Notes under the pieces: generated by a model
Database searches by the model: none
The model's input: only the letters and a program-made list of their open reading frames with translations
What the model was told of the DNA's origin: nothing
Program-made: the position numbers and the translations under genes
In this document: one piece after another, positions 47,495 to 57,842 of the stretch
Position numbering within the stretch: the first letter of the stretch is position 1
Layout of the letters: each line of letters begins with the position of its first letter
NCBI GenBank assembly: GCA_902519945.1
Contig: CABYLY010000001.1
Span: 96,579 to 160,578, forward strand
DNA length: 64,000 nt
Source of the DNA: an uncultured Pelagibacteraceae bacterium
GTDB lineage: Bacteria > Pseudomonadota > Alphaproteobacteria > Pelagibacterales > Pelagibacteraceae
Reading direction: 5' to 3'

Positions 47495-48666
47495 TTATGC
47501 TTTTTAAAAAAGAAGAATATAAGCAAAGACTTATAAAAGTTCAAAAAATGATGCATGAAAAAGGCATAGAGCTTTTAATATCCCATGACACTAATAACAT
47601 AAATTACTTAACAGGTTATGATGCGTGGTCTTTTTATTATGCACAATGTGCTATAGTTCATATAAATGCAGATGAGCCAATATGTTTTGTTAGAGCACAA
47701 GATGCCGGTGGAGCTTATATAAAATCATATGTCAAAAAAGAAAATATTATCGTCTATGACGAACATTACATCCATACTTGGCCAAAGCATCCTTATGATT
47801 ATTTAGTAAAAATAATAAAAGATAAAAAATGGGATAAGCTTTCGATTGGATTAGAAATGGATGCGCATTATTTCACCGCTTTTTGTTATGAAAAAATTAA
47901 ACAAGGCCTACCTAATGCTAAAATTAAAGACTCAGATAGATTGGTAAACTGGGCAAGATTAGTAAAATCAGAAACAGAAATAAGTTTTATGAAATCTGCT
48001 GCTAAAATCTCAGAAATTGGAATGAAAACTGCTTATGATGTAATTGAACCAGGGGTAAGGCAATGTGATGCGGTAGGTGAAATACAAAAAGCTTTGTTTT
48101 ATGGAACTTCAGAGTTTGGTGGAGAATATTCAAGTATTGCAACATTACTACCAACTGGAAAAGGAACTTCAGCATCACATTTAACCGCCACACAAGATAA
48201 ATTTGTTGATGGTGAAGCAACAATTATTGAATTATCTGGTGTTTATAAAAGATATCACGCACCTATGGCAAGAACGGTGTTGTTAGGAAAGCCTGACAAA
48301 ATTAAAATTGATACTATGAAAAAAACTATTGAAGCCCTTCAGGCTGGAATTGATGCAACAAAACCTGGCAATAAAGTTGATGATGTAGCCCAAGCATTTT
48401 GGAAAGTATTAGATAAATACGGTATAGAAAAAAAATCTAGAACTGGTTACTCAATCGGAATAGGTTATCCGCCTGATTGGGGAGAGCATACTCTTAACAT
48501 ATATAAAGGAGACATGACTTTATTAGAACCTAATATCTGCTTTCATATGATTGCAGTAATGCAATTTGGAGATTGGGGGGTTGAAGCATCTGAAGCAATT
48601 CGTGTGACTAAAAAAGGATCAGAATTATTTTGTAATTTATCTAAAGAACTTCACGTCAAAAGCTAA
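47491..48666 (+). CDS. M24-family hydrolase, DoeA/EutD (ectoine hydrolase)-like
   Basis: NINYLTGYDAWSFYYAQ, LVNWARLVKSETEISFMKSAAKISEIGM, ELSGVYKRYHAPMARTVLLGKP, SRTGYSIGIGYPPDWGEHTLNIYKGDMTLLEPNICFH. Confidence 0.8.
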   Translation: MIMLFKKEEYKQRLIKVQKMMHEKGIELLISHDTNNINYLTGYDAWSFYYAQCAIVHINADEPICFVRAQDAGGAYIKSYVKKENIIVYDEHYIHTWPKHPYDYLVKIIKDKKWDKLSIGLEMDAHYFTAFCYEKIKQGLPNAKIKDSDRLVNWARLVKSETEISFMKSAAKISEIGMKTAYDVIEPGVRQCDAVGEIQKALFYGTSEFGGEYSSIATLLPTGKGTSASHLTATQDKFVDGEATIIELSGVYKRYHAPMARTVLLGKPDKIKIDTMKKTIEALQAGIDATKPGNKVDDVAQAFWKVLDKYGIEKKSRTGYSIGIGYPPDWGEHTLNIYKGDMTLLEPNICFHMIAVMQFGDWGVEASEAIRVTKKGSELFCNLSKELHVKS

Positions 48667-48718
48667 TTATTAATGGTTGATATTTATTCTCACAAATGTT
48701 TTAAATTCATCTTAATTT

Positions 48719-49804
48719 ATGTCGGTAAATAAAGAATTCGTAAAATTTGATAAAGTTGATAAAAGTTATGACGGTAAAGTTTTAGTCGTCAAAGATCTTC
48801 AATTAGATATTGCAGAAGGTGAATTCATTACAATGTTAGGACCCTCTGGCTCTGGTAAAACAACTTGTTTAATGATGTTAGCTGGGTTTGAAACTCCTAC
48901 TAACGGTGAAATATATTTAGATGGAAATGCTATTTCAAGTATACCACCGCATAAAAGAGGAATTGGAATGGTTTTTCAAAACTATGCTTTATTTCCACAT
49001 ATGACAGTTTACGAAAATTTGGCTTTTCCATTAAGAGTAAGAAAAATTCCAAAAGATGAGGCTGATAAAAAAATTGATAAGGCACTATCTATGGTTTCTC
49101 TTCAGGGTTTTGCCTCAAGAATGCCAGGACAATTATCGGGTGGTCAACAACAAAGGGTTGCAGTGGCTAGATCTTTAGTATTTGATCCACAATTAGTTTT
49201 GATGGATGAACCATTGGGTGCTTTAGATAAAAATTTAAGAGAAAGTATGCAATATGAAATAAAACATATTCATGAAAGTATTGGAGTAACAGTTGTATAT
49301 GTTACTCATGATCAAAGTGAAGCTTTAACAATGTCAAATCGTATCGCAGTGTTTAATGATGGAAAAGTTCAGCAACTTTCTAGTCCAGATGAATTATATG
49401 AGAAACCAGTTAATTCTTTTGTGGCTGAGTTTATCGGAGAGAATAATACTTTTACTGGTGAAGTTTCAGAAATATCTGGTCAAAAATGTAAAGTTAAACT
49501 TTCTAATGCTGAAATAATGGCAAATCCAATATCTGTAAAATCAAAAGGGGAAAGAACCAAAGTATCCCTAAGACCTGAAAGAGCTTTGATAAATCCAAAA
49601 GACAAAATGGATAATATTCATAATGGTAAAATTGAGGAAGTTATTTATCATGGAGATCATACCAGGGTTAGGATTAATCTTTTGGGAAACCCTGAATTTA
49701 TTTTAAAAGTTCCAAACAGTTCAGCAAATCTTGATATTAAATTAGGAAATGAAATTAAGATTGGCTGGAATAGTGAAGACGCCCGAGCATTAGACCCAAA
49801 ATAA
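48719..49804 (+). CDS. potA: PotA-type spermidine/putrescine ABC transporter ATPase
   Basis: MLGPSGSGKTTCLMMLAGFETPTNGEI, LSGGQQQRVAVARSLVFDPQLVLMDEPLGALDKNLRESMQ, TOBE-like C-terminus. Confidence 0.9.
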   Translation: MSVNKEFVKFDKVDKSYDGKVLVVKDLQLDIAEGEFITMLGPSGSGKTTCLMMLAGFETPTNGEIYLDGNAISSIPPHKRGIGMVFQNYALFPHMTVYENLAFPLRVRKIPKDEADKKIDKALSMVSLQGFASRMPGQLSGGQQQRVAVARSLVFDPQLVLMDEPLGALDKNLRESMQYEIKHIHESIGVTVVYVTHDQSEALTMSNRIAVFNDGKVQQLSSPDELYEKPVNSFVAEFIGENNTFTGEVSEISGQKCKVKLSNAEIMANPISVKSKGERTKVSLRPERALINPKDKMDNIHNGKIEEVIYHGDHTRVRINLLGNPEFILKVPNSSANLDIKLGNEIKIGWNSEDARALDPK

Positions 49805-49904
49805 TCATCGTAGAACTATTATAGAATAAGTAAAAAAGGGCTGTTGACTCTCACTCCTGAAGTTGTTTTAATTTGATTTATAAAAACGTTTAAACGGAGG
49901 AAAA

Positions 49905-51032
49905 ATGAAAAAACTAAGTAAAATATTACTAGCTATTTCTTTTGTACTTTCACTAACTACTTCAGCATTTGCAACAACAGTAACTGCAGTGTCTTGGGGT
50001 GGAGCTTATACTGAGTCTCAAAAGTTAGGTTATGGTGATCCAACTGCTAAAAAACTGGGCATTAACATTGCTTGGGTTGACTATTCAGGTGGTTTATCAG
50101 AAATTAAAGCACAAAAAGAAGCTGGTAAGATCACGTGGGATATAATCGACGTGTTTGCAATGGATACTATCACTGGATGTGATGAAGGATTATTTGTTGA
50201 ATTTGATTTTGACAAAGACTTCCCACCAGCTCCAGATGGAACTCCAGCAAGTAAAGATTTCTTTACTGCAATGCCAAGTAAGTGTGCTGTAGGAAATATT
50301 TTATATTCTTGGAACTACGCTTATAACACTAACAATGTTAAAGGCACGCCAAAGACTATCAAAGATTTCTTTAACACAAAGAAATTCCCTGGAAAAAGAG
50401 CTATCTACAAAAGCGCTTTAACTAATTTAGAGATCGCTTTAGCTGCAGATGGTATCAAGCCGGGTAAAGGCGGAGCAAAAATCTACAAAGCTTTAGAAAC
50501 AGAAAAAGGTGTTGAAAGAGCAATGAATAAGATCAAAAAATTATGTACAGATCCAAAAGGTGGATGTGTATTTTGGTCTACAGGTGCTCAACCACCAGAA
50601 CTGTTAGTATCAGGTGAAGTAGTAATGGCTACTGGTTGGAATGGTAGATTCTTCAATGCTGAAATTGGAGAAGGTGCACCAATCAAACAAGTTTGGGATG
50701 GCCAAGGTCTTGACTACGAATATTTCGTACAAGTTAAAGGTGGACCAAACGATGCTAATGGTATGGCTAAAAAAGCTTTAGCTATGATGACTAGTGCAGA
50801 GATGTTAGCAGGAAGTGCTAAATACATCGCATATGCTCCTTGGAGAAAATCTTCAATTAGTATTATGGAAAAAGGTGAGCCTTGGTATAAAGATGGTAAG
50901 ACAAACATGGTACCACAGATGCCAACTGCACCGGCTAACACTAAAAACTACTTCCTAGTAGATCCAATTTTCTGGGCTGATAACGGAACAGAGCTTGGTG
51001 AAAAATGGGAAGCTATGAAAGCTGGTCTATAA
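49905..51032 (+). CDS. PotD-type ABC transporter substrate-binding protein
   Basis: Signal peptide; TVTAVSWGGAYTESQKLGYGDPTAKKLGINIAWVDYSGGLSEIKAQKEAGKITWDIIDVF. Confidence 0.88.
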   Translation: MKKLSKILLAISFVLSLTTSAFATTVTAVSWGGAYTESQKLGYGDPTAKKLGINIAWVDYSGGLSEIKAQKEAGKITWDIIDVFAMDTITGCDEGLFVEFDFDKDFPPAPDGTPASKDFFTAMPSKCAVGNILYSWNYAYNTNNVKGTPKTIKDFFNTKKFPGKRAIYKSALTNLEIALAADGIKPGKGGAKIYKALETEKGVERAMNKIKKLCTDPKGGCVFWSTGAQPPELLVSGEVVMATGWNGRFFNAEIGEGAPIKQVWDGQGLDYEYFVQVKGGPNDANGMAKKALAMMTSAEMLAGSAKYIAYAPWRKSSISIMEKGEPWYKDGKTNMVPQMPTAPANTKNYFLVDPIFWADNGTELGEKWEAMKAGL

Positions 51033-51069
51033 TTTAAGTTTTATTAAACTTAATTATATATTATAATTT

Positions 51070-51100
51070 AAGGGCGGTTATTTATAACCGCCCTTTTTTA
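51070..51100 (+). terminator. intrinsic terminator between PotD-like and PotB-like genes
   Basis: AAGGGCGGTTAT / ATAACCGCCCTT stem followed by T-rich tract. Confidence 0.88.
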
Positions 51101-51103
51101 TTT

Positions 51104-52357
51104 ATGAGCTCTGAAACAAAACAGATTTTAACTACTGACGGAATACCCTTAGAGGTAAGTCTTAAAAAAGCTGAGAGAAAAAATAAGATCAAAGCTTTCT
51201 TGCTTGTTGCTCCTTTATTGTTTTTCTTAATTATTACCTATGTCTTTCCAATAGGTGACATGTTATTCAGAAGTATCGATGATAAAATGGTAACACAAAT
51301 GCTTCCAAAAACTTTTAAAGCAATGGAAACCTGGGACGGTCAGGAGTTACCCGGGGAAGAGGTTTTTGCAGCTTTTCATGAAGATTTTATAAAATTAGTA
51401 GAAGATAAACGTGAAGGTAAATTATCTACTCAGTTAAATTATACGAAAAATGGATTTAAAAGTATTATTAAAAAATTAAGAAGAAAATCAAAATCATTTG
51501 AAGAGGGAAACTATAAAGAGCAAATTATGTCAGTTCATAAAAGATGGGCTGATGTTGAGTACTGGAGAGCAATTAAAAGAAGAGCCCCTGAATTTACAAG
51601 TCAAAAATATCTAAAAGGAATGGATATGTATGTAAATGAAGAGGGAAAAATAGTAAGTGTTGAAGAGGACAGAAGAATTCATAGAGTGCTGTGGTTACGA
51701 ACTTTGGAAATTGCATTCTTTGTAACTGTCTTTTGTTTCTTAATGGCTTATCCAATAGCCCATTTATTAGCTACTTTACCTATGAAGTATAGTAACTTAT
51801 TAATGATATGCGTACTGTTGCCGTTCTGGACTTCATTACTTGTAAGAACTGCTAGCTGGATGATTTTGTTACAACAACAAGGTATTGTTAATGATTTCTT
51901 TGTAGGAATAGGATTGGTAGCAGACGATAACAGGCCTGAGATGATGTACAATAAGACAGGAAGTTATGTAGCAATGACACAAATCTTGCTACCATTCATG
52001 GTACTCCCGTTATATAGTGTAATGAAAACTATCTCACCAAGCTTAATGAGAGCTGGAAAATCATTAGGTGGAACACCATTTGTAGCTTTTTGGAAAGTTT
52101 ATTTTCCACTTACAATTCCTGGAATAGGTGCAGGTTGCTTACTAGTTTTCATTTTAGCGATTGGTTATTACATTACACCAGCCTTAGTTGGTGGTGCATC
52201 CGGAACTTTAATTAGTAATCAGATCGCTTTTCACATGAAAAGTACCCTAGACTGGAGTTTTGCATCCGCAATGGGATTAATGCTGTTAAGTGGAGTTTTA
52301 GTGATTTATTGGCTTTATAACAAAATAGTTGGAATTGATAATATTAAATTAGGATAA
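51104..52357 (+). CDS. potB: PotB-type ABC permease with large extracytoplasmic insertion
   Basis: N-terminal TM, ~130-160 aa hydrophilic insert, then permease core MKTISPSLMRAGKSLGGTPFVAFWKVYFPLTIPGIGAGCLLVF. Confidence 0.87.
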   Translation: MSSETKQILTTDGIPLEVSLKKAERKNKIKAFLLVAPLLFFLIITYVFPIGDMLFRSIDDKMVTQMLPKTFKAMETWDGQELPGEEVFAAFHEDFIKLVEDKREGKLSTQLNYTKNGFKSIIKKLRRKSKSFEEGNYKEQIMSVHKRWADVEYWRAIKRRAPEFTSQKYLKGMDMYVNEEGKIVSVEEDRRIHRVLWLRTLEIAFFVTVFCFLMAYPIAHLLATLPMKYSNLLMICVLLPFWTSLLVRTASWMILLQQQGIVNDFFVGIGLVADDNRPEMMYNKTGSYVAMTQILLPFMVLPLYSVMKTISPSLMRAGKSLGGTPFVAFWKVYFPLTIPGIGAGCLLVFILAIGYYITPALVGGASGTLISNQIAFHMKSTLDWSFASAMGLMLLSGVLVIYWLYNKIVGIDNIKLG

Positions 52358-52362
52358 TTAAG

Positions 52363-53217
52363 ATGGCTTTACCAAAGTATACTGAACCACATTATAGAAT
52401 TTGGCATTATATTTATTTAACAATTTGTGGTGCAGTTTTCTTTTTTCTTATTGCACCCTTATTTGTAATCTTTCCATTATCATTCAACGCAGAAGAATTT
52501 TTAAGTTTCTCTGACGGGATGAAAAGCCTTGATCCTGATGCCTTTTCTTTAAGATGGTATAAAGACATGATCTATGGGACTAAAAATCCTTGGGGATTAG
52601 CTGCGAAAAATAGTTTTATAATTGCAATATTTGCAACAATAGGTTCGGTGATACTTGGAACGGTTGCCGCTCTAGGGTTAAGTAGCAGACATATGCCATA
52701 CAAAGGTTTGATAATGGCTGTTTTAATTTCTCCAATGATCGTACCTTTAATTATTTCAGGTGTTGCAATATTTTTCTTCATGGCCAAGGCAGGTTTGGCA
52801 GCAACCCACACAGGTATTGTGCTTGCCCACATAATTTTAGGAACACCATTTGTTGTTATCACAGTAACCGCTACTCTTTCAGGATTTGATCACAGTGTAA
52901 CTAGAGCTGCTGCAAGTTTAGGCAGTGATCCAGTAAATACTTTTATGAAAATTACGTTGCCACTAATCTTACCAGGAGTTATTTCAGGTGGATTATTTGC
53001 TTTTGTGACTTCCTTTGATGAAGTTGTTGTTGTTTTATTTTTAGCAGGATTAGAAAATACAACTATTCCTATTCAAATGTGGACAGGTTTAAGAGAACAA
53101 TTAAGTCCAACAATTCTAGCAGTTGCGACTTGTTTAATTATACTATCAACATTAATACTAGTAACCGCTGAGCTTTTAAGAAGACGATCAGAGAGACTTA
53201 GAGGAATTAATCGATAG
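52363..53217 (+). CDS. potC: PotC-type ABC permease
   Basis: TRAAASLGSDPVNTFMKITLPLILPGVISGGLFAFVTSFDEVVVVLFLAG. Confidence 0.9.
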   Translation: MALPKYTEPHYRIWHYIYLTICGAVFFFLIAPLFVIFPLSFNAEEFLSFSDGMKSLDPDAFSLRWYKDMIYGTKNPWGLAAKNSFIIAIFATIGSVILGTVAALGLSSRHMPYKGLIMAVLISPMIVPLIISGVAIFFFMAKAGLAATHTGIVLAHIILGTPFVVITVTATLSGFDHSVTRAAASLGSDPVNTFMKITLPLILPGVISGGLFAFVTSFDEVVVVLFLAGLENTTIPIQMWTGLREQLSPTILAVATCLIILSTLILVTAELLRRRSERLRGINR

Positions 53218-53229
53218 TAAAATAATCAA

Positions 53230-55452
53230 ATGAAAATTAAGAACGTAGTAGTTATTGGATCAGGTACAATGGGAAGTGGTATAGCTGCACATCTCTGTAA
53301 TGCTAATATTCCTGTCACACTTTTAGATTTAAAAACTGAAATAAGTCAAAATGCTAGAGAACGAATACATAAATCAAGACCGCCTTTATTAATTGATAAA
53401 ACCAAAATTGATAATATTAAGGTTGGAAATATATCTGATGATTTCGATGTAGTTAAAGATGCTGATTGGATTGTTGAGGCAGTGGTTGAGAGAATTGATA
53501 TAAAACACCAAATTTACGAAAAAATTTTTAAAAGTAGGAAAGATGGAGCAATAGTTTCATCAAACACTTCCTCAATCCCAATTAAAGTCCTATCTCAAAA
53601 TTTAAATAAAGATCAAAAAAAGGATTTTTGTATCACACATTTTTTTAATCCAGTTAGATATATGGGTCTTCTTGAAATAGTTAAGAATGAAGACAATGAT
53701 TTAAATAAAATCAATCAATTAAAAGAATTTTGTGAAGTTGAGTTAGGTAAAGGAGCAATTGTTTGTAATGATACCCCTGGTTTCCTAGGAAACAGGGTGG
53801 GTGTGTATGCAATGCAAATTGCAATGACTGAAGCATTTAAGATGAAACTTTCTGTTGAGGAAGCAGATGCAATCTTTGGAAGACCTATGGGTATACCTAA
53901 AACAGGAGTTTTTGGATTATATGATTTAATTGGAATAGATTTAATGGCAGATGTTTTAAAAAGTTTTATCAAAGAACTTCCAAAATCTGATGAGTTCCAT
54001 GAGGTCGCTAAAGAAATTCCTCTAGTAAAAAAATTGATTGAGACTGGATATACGGGGAGAAAAGGCAAAGGTGGCTTCTATAGAATGAAAAAGACTGATA
54101 GTGGAAAAATTATGGAAGCTATTAATCTTGAAACTGGCGAGTATTCAACAAGTCAAAAAATAGATATTAAGTCTGATAAAGTAGATTTAAAGGCTCTAAT
54201 AAATAGAAATGATAAGTATGGAGACTATGCTTGGTCAGTACTATCTAAGATAATAAAATATGCTTCATCTCTAGTTCCTGCGATTACCAAAGAATTTAAT
54301 GACATAGACGAGGCAATGAGACTTGGATTTAACTGGGCGAGGGGACCTTTTGAGATGTTAGAAGAAATTGGTGTAAAAAATTTCTTCGATAAAGTTGATG
54401 AATATAAAGGTAATAATTTTTTAGAAAATTTATCTAATTCTAAAGATGAAAATTTTTATGGTGAAAGGCAAAAGTACACATCAATTGAAACTTTAGGTAA
54501 GATCAAGAAAACTGCCTCAAGTGTTGATGGTAACAGTTCAGCTTCAATTTATAGATTTAATGATTTTAATATTGTTGAGTTTACGACTAAAGCTAATGCG
54601 CTCGATTATGACTCAATGGATGCTCTTAAGAAAGCAACTGATAAACCTTTAATAATAATTAATGAAAGCATGCAATTTTCTGCTGGTGTTAACCTGACCT
54701 ATACAATGGAATTTGCAAATAAAAATGATTTTAAATCGATAGAAAAATTTATTAAATATTTTCAAGAAACTTGCAAACATCTTAAGTACTCTAAATACCC
54801 AGTTATATCTGCCCCATCAGGTTTAACTTTGGGTGGAGGTTTTGAAGTTTTAGTACAAAGTAATTTTGTAGCCTCACACACCAATATTGTTATCGGATTA
54901 GTAGAGACTATTGTTGGATTAATTCCAGCTGGAGGCGGATGTAAAGAAATGCTCGCTAGATGGTTAAATACTGAAGAGGCTAAGAAAGATGCAAAATATG
55001 CACCTCTGAAAGTATTTGATATAATTGGCTATGGTAGAACAGCTACGTCTCCAGTTGAGGCAGAACCTTTGAAATACTTATTACCTGAAAATAAAAGAAT
55101 TATGAATAGAAATAGTTTACTTGAAGTATCGAAAAAAATCTTAAATGAAAACAAGGACTTTAGAGCACCAAATGAGCTTACATTTAATTTACCTGGTAAA
55201 GCAGTTATTGATGATATGAACAAAATTTTAGAAAAACTTTATAATGACAAAGTTATATTGGATCATGGTTTGACTGTAGCAAAAGAATTAGCTCATGTGT
55301 TAAGTGGTGGTGAAACTACTAAAGATAAAACTCTTACAGAGGATGATTTGTTTAAATTGGAACTTGATGCTTTTATGAGATTAATTGAAACCAAACAAAC
55401 TCAAGATAGAATTAAACATACTCTTGCTACTGGTAAACCTTTGGTTAATTAA
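53230..55452 (+). CDS. 3-hydroxyacyl-CoA dehydrogenase / enoyl-CoA hydratase, FadN-like order
   Basis: N-terminal KNVVVIGSGTMGSGIAAHLCNANIPVTLLD, THFFNPVRYMGLLEIV; C-terminal crotonase-like APSGLTLGGGFEVLVQSNFVASHTNIVIGLVETIVGLIPAGGG. Confidence 0.88.
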   Translation: MKIKNVVVIGSGTMGSGIAAHLCNANIPVTLLDLKTEISQNARERIHKSRPPLLIDKTKIDNIKVGNISDDFDVVKDADWIVEAVVERIDIKHQIYEKIFKSRKDGAIVSSNTSSIPIKVLSQNLNKDQKKDFCITHFFNPVRYMGLLEIVKNEDNDLNKINQLKEFCEVELGKGAIVCNDTPGFLGNRVGVYAMQIAMTEAFKMKLSVEEADAIFGRPMGIPKTGVFGLYDLIGIDLMADVLKSFIKELPKSDEFHEVAKEIPLVKKLIETGYTGRKGKGGFYRMKKTDSGKIMEAINLETGEYSTSQKIDIKSDKVDLKALINRNDKYGDYAWSVLSKIIKYASSLVPAITKEFNDIDEAMRLGFNWARGPFEMLEEIGVKNFFDKVDEYKGNNFLENLSNSKDENFYGERQKYTSIETLGKIKKTASSVDGNSSASIYRFNDFNIVEFTTKANALDYDSMDALKKATDKPLIIINESMQFSAGVNLTYTMEFANKNDFKSIEKFIKYFQETCKHLKYSKYPVISAPSGLTLGGGFEVLVQSNFVASHTNIVIGLVETIVGLIPAGGGCKEMLARWLNTEEAKKDAKYAPLKVFDIIGYGRTATSPVEAEPLKYLLPENKRIMNRNSLLEVSKKILNENKDFRAPNELTFNLPGKAVIDDMNKILEKLYNDKVILDHGLTVAKELAHVLSGGETTKDKTLTEDDLFKLELDAFMRLIETKQTQDRIKHTLATGKPLVN

Positions 55453-56089
55453 ATAATCTAAGAGTATTTATAAAGTCAGGCCTTAAAACATATTCAGATT
55501 TATTTAAGTGTTTAATTTTTTCTAAAGCTTCTAAGCCAAATATTACTTTTCCAATGGGTGTATATTCTCCTTCATACAAAGGTTCATCCTGAAGAATTAT
55601 AAAAAATTGGCTGTCCTCAGTATCATATTTTAATGATCGAGCTAATCCTACGCTTCCTTTGGTGTAGTTAAAATCCCTATCAACTTCAGATTTGATTGTA
55701 CCCAACCCAGATTTTCCAGTTCCAATTTTTCCATAATCAATATTTCCTTTTTTTCCAAATTCTACATCTCCAGCTTGTACAAGTTTATCTTTAATGACCC
55801 TATGAAATGCTACATCATCATAGGCATTAGATTTAATTAATTTTTTAAATCTTTCTACTCCATTTGGAGAAATTTCTGGATATAATTCTATAATTACATT
55901 TCCACACTCAACGTTTAGAATAGCTATGTTATTAGGATTTTCAAAATTAATCTTATTTGGATCATAATTCTTAACAAACAAACATTTATTTTTAAGCAAA
56001 ACAAACGAAGTAATTGAAAATAAACCTAAAATTACAACAAATATAAATATTATTTTTTCAGATTTTGAAGCTTTTATCTTTTCAATCAT
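55445..56089 (-). CDS. cyclophilin-type peptidyl-prolyl cis-trans isomerase
   Basis: CGNVIIELYPEISPNGVERFKKLIKSNAYDDVAFHRVIKDKLVQAGDVEFG...SQFFIIL. Confidence 0.88.
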   Translation of the reverse strand: MIEKIKASKSEKIIFIFVVILGLFSITSFVLLKNKCLFVKNYDPNKINFENPNNIAILNVECGNVIIELYPEISPNGVERFKKLIKSNAYDDVAFHRVIKDKLVQAGDVEFGKKGNIDYGKIGTGKSGLGTIKSEVDRDFNYTKGSVGLARSLKYDTEDSQFFIILQDEPLYEGEYTPIGKVIFGLEALEKIKHLNKSEYVLRPDFINTLRLFN

Positions 56090-56808
56090 AAAATAAAACT
56101 TTTATCAATTTTTAGGAGTCCTTTTCTGATGAATTCAATCTTTTTTTGAAGAATAGGATCAACCGTTTCAGGTAAATTTCCATACATTAAATGAGAAAAT
56201 ACCTCAGCCATATCTTCAGATGCGGTGGATCGTGAGTATTCAGTAATAAAACCAGCTGTATTAGAATATGTTTCTAATCCTATTTTTTTTGTACAGGTTG
56301 AACATTCTGCATAATTGAAATCTTTAGGATTAAAACTAGACCAAATTTGTTCATTAAATATATCTTTGAAACTATCATTTATTATGTGGAACACTTCGTG
56401 ATGTAACACTCTTTCAAAATATCTATCGTTAAACTTTATATCTACAATTAAAGTTTTCATTATATTATCAGGTATCCCAGCAGTATTAATACCTGAGATT
56501 GATAAGTCTTCACACATAACAATGTATTTTAAATTTATTTTTTTTAAAAAGTTTTGAGAATATCTATTAAGATTTTTTTCAATAATCTTATATTTTCTAT
56601 CTAGGTCTTGCTTTGATGATTTAAAACAATTGATATTATTATCAATACCTATTGTAAATGCTTGTTTAGCATTCAAGTATCTTAATTTATTTTCAGTTTT
56701 AAGATTATAAATTTCCAGATTTGGAATCTTTATCAATTCGTAAATTGTATCTGTTTGGGCTGGAGAAATTAAAAGTAAATACAATAAAATGAGCTTTAAT
56801 AATTTCAT
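56086..56808 (-). CDS. predicted secreted zinc metallopeptidase-like protein
   Basis: Signal peptide; HExxH-type motif RVLHHEVFHIINDSF. Confidence 0.6.
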   Translation of the reverse strand: MKLLKLILLYLLLISPAQTDTIYELIKIPNLEIYNLKTENKLRYLNAKQAFTIGIDNNINCFKSSKQDLDRKYKIIEKNLNRYSQNFLKKINLKYIVMCEDLSISGINTAGIPDNIMKTLIVDIKFNDRYFERVLHHEVFHIINDSFKDIFNEQIWSSFNPKDFNYAECSTCTKKIGLETYSNTAGFITEYSRSTASEDMAEVFSHLMYGNLPETVDPILQKKIEFIRKGLLKIDKSFIL

Positions 56809-56862
56809 AATTAGTATTATTGAAGATATTCCAATTTGTTAGAATGTGATAGAGTTTTTGTA

Positions 56863-57822
56863 ATGAAAAAAAAAAGAAGCAAAGAGCCCATTCAACCAGT
56901 AAGTGGTACAAAGGTTCCAAGATTTGCTGGTCCATCAACTTTTGCTAGACTACCAGAATTAAGAGACGTTGAGTACTGTGATGTTGCAATTGTGGGAATA
57001 CCATTCGATGCGGGCACAAGTTACAGGCCTGGGGCAAGATTTGGTCCTCAAAGTATAAGACAAGCTTCAAGACACTTAAGAACAAATTATCATCCAAATT
57101 ATGATGTTGAACCCTTCAAAGTTCAACAAGTTGCTGATGCCGGTGATATTACTTGCAATCCATTCAATATAGATGAAGCAATTAAGCAAATTGAGGAAGG
57201 AGCATTGGATCTTCTTAAAAAAACTGGTGGTATAATTAGTTTAGGTGGAGATCATACAATTGCGTTTCCTTTATTAAAAGCAGTAAATAAAATTAATAAT
57301 GGTCCTGTTGCTTTAGTTCATTTTGATGCTCATCTTGATACTTGGGACACTTATTTTGGTGCGCCTTATACCCATGGAACACCTTTTAGAAGAGCACGTG
57401 AGGAAAATTTATTCATGGATGATGCTTCAATGCACGTTGGTATTAGAGGTCCATTGTATAGCAGAGAAGATCTTAAAAATGATGAAGGTTTTGGATTTAA
57501 GATAATTCATTGTGATGAGTTTCAAACTGAAGGCACTGATAAAATTGCTGAAAGAATAAAAAAAAGAGTAGGAGATAATCCATTATATTTATCAATTGAT
57601 ATTGATGTTTTAGATCCTGCTTTTGCACCTGGCACTGGTACACCAGAAATAGCAGGCATGACCACTAGAGAAATGGTTAATGTTATTAGACGCTTGTCTG
57701 GTATGAATTTAATCTCTGCAGATGTTGTTGAGGTATCACCTGCTTATGATCATGCTGAGGTAACATCACTTGCAGCTGCTACTATAGTTTATGAATTAAC
57801 AAATCTATTTGCAAAAAAGTAA
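56863..57822 (+). CDS. agmatinase / ureohydrolase-family protein
   Basis: GIPFDAGTSYRPGARFGPQSIRQASRHL, SLGGDHTIAFPLLKA, VHFDAHLDTWD, SIDIDVLDPAFAPGTGTPE. Start likely ATG 56863 (ORF track 56836). Confidence 0.9.
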   Translation: MKKKRSKEPIQPVSGTKVPRFAGPSTFARLPELRDVEYCDVAIVGIPFDAGTSYRPGARFGPQSIRQASRHLRTNYHPNYDVEPFKVQQVADAGDITCNPFNIDEAIKQIEEGALDLLKKTGGIISLGGDHTIAFPLLKAVNKINNGPVALVHFDAHLDTWDTYFGAPYTHGTPFRRAREENLFMDDASMHVGIRGPLYSREDLKNDEGFGFKIIHCDEFQTEGTDKIAERIKKRVGDNPLYLSIDIDVLDPAFAPGTGTPEIAGMTTREMVNVIRRLSGMNLISADVVEVSPAYDHAEVTSLAAATIVYELTNLFAKK

Positions 57823-57842
57823 AGAAAGGTTAGGAATCTCTA

